Position numbers and translations under genes: made by a program. A stretch of 6,651 nt of DNA from Bacteroidales bacterium UBA6408 (GTDB lineage: Bacteria; Bacteroidota; Bacteroidia; Bacteroidales; UBA932), in assembly GCA_002439805.1 (NCBI GenBank), contig DJPQ01000049.1:18182-24832 (forward strand), given 5' to 3'. Position 1 is the stretch's first letter. Every line of letters begins with the position of its first letter. Under the pieces are notes generated by a model, which was given only the letters and a program-made list of their open reading frames with translations, was not told the DNA's origin and did no database searches. Shown here piece by piece: positions 5,143 through 6,651 of this stretch.

Positions 5143-6651
5143 CTACTCGTCCTGTTCAGTCTCCTGATAAGCCTTCAGCAGCTTCTCCTGGACGTCGCCC
5201 GGAACAGGCTGGTAGTCGGCGAACTCCATGCTGAACGTCGCCGCGCCGGAAGTGAGCGAGCTGAGCGCCGTCGAATACTTATACATCTCGGCGAGTGGAA
5301 CGCGGGCCTTCAGGACGGAGAATCCCTTGTCCGTGTCCATGCCCTCGATGATGGCGCGCCTGTTCTGAAGGTCGGACATGCAGGCTCCCATGTAGTCGCC
5401 CGGAGTCAGCACCTCGACGTTGTAAATAGGCTCCATAATCTTCGGTCCGGCGTTGCGGAACGCCTCCTTGAAGGCGTTGCGGGCGGCGAGCACGAACGAG
5501 ATTTCATTGGAATCGACCGGATGCATCTTTCCGTCATAGACATAGACCCTGATGTCACGCGCAAGGGAGCCGGTGAGAGGCCCCTCGCTCATCTTGTCGT
5601 TGATGCCCTTGAGAATAGCCGGCATGAAACGCGCGTCGATGGCGCCTCCGACCACGCAATTGATGAACTCGAGCTTTCCGCCCCACGGCAGGTCGAACTC
5701 CTCCTTGCCCTTGACGTTCAGCACCATGTCGCGCCCGTCAACCTTGAACTTGTTGGTCATCTCCTGACCCTCCACCACCGGGCAGATGAGCAGGTGAACC
5801 TCCCCGAACTGGCCCGCGCCGCCGGACTGCTTCTTGTGGCGGTAGTTTGCGGCTGCTACCTTCGTGATGGTCTCGCGGTAGGAAATCCTCGGAGCGAACA
5901 TCTCGATTTCAATCTTGTTCTCGTTGCGGAGTCTCCAGCGCACGATGTTGATGTGCTGTTCGCCCTGCCCCTTGAGTATGGTCTGCTTCATTTCCTTCGA
6001 GTACTCGACGATGATTGTCGGATCCTCGGCCGAAATCTTGTTCAGCGCCTCGTTCATCTTCTCGTCGTCCTTCTGCTCAACCGGTTTGATGGCGGTGCGG
6101 AAGCGTGACTTAGGGAACTTTATGTGCTCATAGACGATTTCAGAGCCAATCTGCGCGAGGGTCGCGTTGGTTTTGGCGGCACGCAGCTTCACCGTACATC
6201 CGAGGTCTCCGGCCACCATTTCGCTGACCTTCTCCTTCTTCTTCCCGGCGACGGCATATATTGCCGTAATCCTTTCCTTCTCCCCGTTCTCCGGATTCTC
6301 GAGGTCCTGCCCCTCCGTGAGCTTTCCGCTCATCACCTTGAAGTACGCGACCTCTCCGAGATGCTGCTCCACGGCGGTCTTATATATAAAGAGTGACGTA
6401 GGCGCGTCCGCCCTGCACTCGACTTCCTTCCCGTCCTTAGTGTGCTCGATGTGCTCAGCAGGAGAAGACGCCACCTTGATGGTGAACTCCATGAGCCTCT
6501 TCACGCCGATGTCCTTCTTCGCGGAGAGGCAGAAGATAGGCATTATAGCCAGCTGGCGTATTCCGATGCCGAGGCCCTTGCGGATTTCGTCCTCTGTAAG
6601 CTCGCCCGTCTCGAAATATTTTTCCATGAGCCCGTCGTCGAATTCCGCGGC
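5143..6651 (-). CDS. fusA: Elongation factor G paralog (Bacteroidales EF-G2-like), N-terminus outside window
   Basis: The frame is open from the window edge to TAG, giving 502 residues of a protein expected to be about 715-720. The missing part is most of the GTPase domain; only its tail remains (LTEDEIRKGLG, PIFCLSAKKDIGVKRLMEF). Domain II follows (HLGEVAYFKVMSGKLTEG), then domain III (EDPTIIVEYSKEMKQTILKGQGEQH). Domain IV contains SYRETI, HKKQSGGAGQFGEVH and VVGGAIDARFMPAI, and keeps the tip histidine in DGKMHPVDSNE. Domain V contains EPIYNVEVLTPGDYMGACMSDL. The wording matches the second EF-G of Bacteroidales rather than the canonical FusA. In Bacteroides thetaiotaomicron such a paralog supports translation during starvation and reportedly does not hydrolyse GTP. 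Whether that holds here depends on the unseen G domain. The symbol fusA marks the family; a paralog name such as fusA2 may be more fitting. Confidence 0.93.
   Translation of the reverse strand, partial: AAEFDDGLMEKYFETGELTEDEIRKGLGIGIRQLAIMPIFCLSAKKDIGVKRLMEFTIKVASSPAEHIEHTKDGKEVECRADAPTSLFIYKTAVEQHLGEVAYFKVMSGKLTEGQDLENPENGEKERITAIYAVAGKKKEKVSEMVAGDLGCTVKLRAAKTNATLAQIGSEIVYEHIKFPKSRFRTAIKPVEQKDDEKMNEALNKISAEDPTIIVEYSKEMKQTILKGQGEQHINIVRWRLRNENKIEIEMFAPRISYRETITKVAAANYRHKKQSGGAGQFGEVHLLICPVVEGQEMTNKFKVDGRDMVLNVKGKEEFDLPWGGKLEFINCVVGGAIDARFMPAILKGINDKMSEGPLTGSLARDIRVYVYDGKMHPVDSNEISFVLAARNAFKEAFRNAGPKIMEPIYNVEVLTPGDYMGACMSDLQNRRAIIEGMDTDKGFSVLKARVPLAEMYKYSTALSSLTSGAATFSMEFADYQPVPGDVQEKLLKAYQETEQDE

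Noticed and set aside
5140..6108. 322-codon plus-strand open frame
   Set aside because: It is antisense to the EF-G paralog; the product (repeated HLVV, LLLVAV, RVHALDD patterns) is a mirror of the real codons.
1..6651. CRISPR arrays, tRNA or rRNA genes, insertion sequences
   Set aside because: I found no regularly spaced repeats, cloverleaf-like segments, rRNA sequence or transposase frames. VapD is Cas2-related in fold but there are no other cas genes.

Overview
The window looks like a chromosomal segment of a member of the Bacteroidota, most likely order Bacteroidales. Three things point there. The partial elongation factor G is of the divergent Bacteroidales paralog type. There are several lipoproteins, including a BACON-like one and a TlpA-like thioredoxin. 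Two good matches to the Bacteroidota promoter element TAnnTTTG are present, and Shine-Dalgarno sites are mostly weak or absent. The conserved genes are clearly GC-rich, while bases 1575-2911 are visibly AT-rich. The species cannot be named from this sequence.

Layout from left to right. Bases 1-1574 (minus) hold aspS, aspartyl-tRNA synthetase, missing its C-terminal end. Bases 1575-2911 form an AT-rich accessory island. It contains an 8-bp palindrome, a perfect 15-bp stem terminator, a BACON-like lipoprotein gene (minus), a lipoprotein signal-peptide remnant (minus), and a two-gene plus-strand operon. That operon has its own consensus promoter and encodes a 58-residue protein followed after 6 bases by a VapD ribonuclease. 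Bases 2912-3886 (minus) hold rsmA (ksgA) with two unusual low-complexity insertions. Bases 3887-4042 hold small palindromes and a 79-base imperfect inverted repeat. Bases 4043-4870 (minus) encode a TlpA/ResA-type thioredoxin lipoprotein. Its leader carries a promoter and a 27-codon open frame. A strong terminator lies at 5040-5076. Bases 5143-6651 (minus) encode an EF-G paralog whose N-terminal GTPase region lies beyond the window edge.

The housekeeping genes (aspS, rsmA, the EF-G paralog) all concern translation but appear to be separate transcription units. The only plus-strand genes are the compact VapD operon, which ends 14 bases from the convergent rsmA stop codon. It has the form of a toxin-antitoxin module whose upstream partner I do not recognise as a described antitoxin, and it is the best candidate for an undescribed system here.
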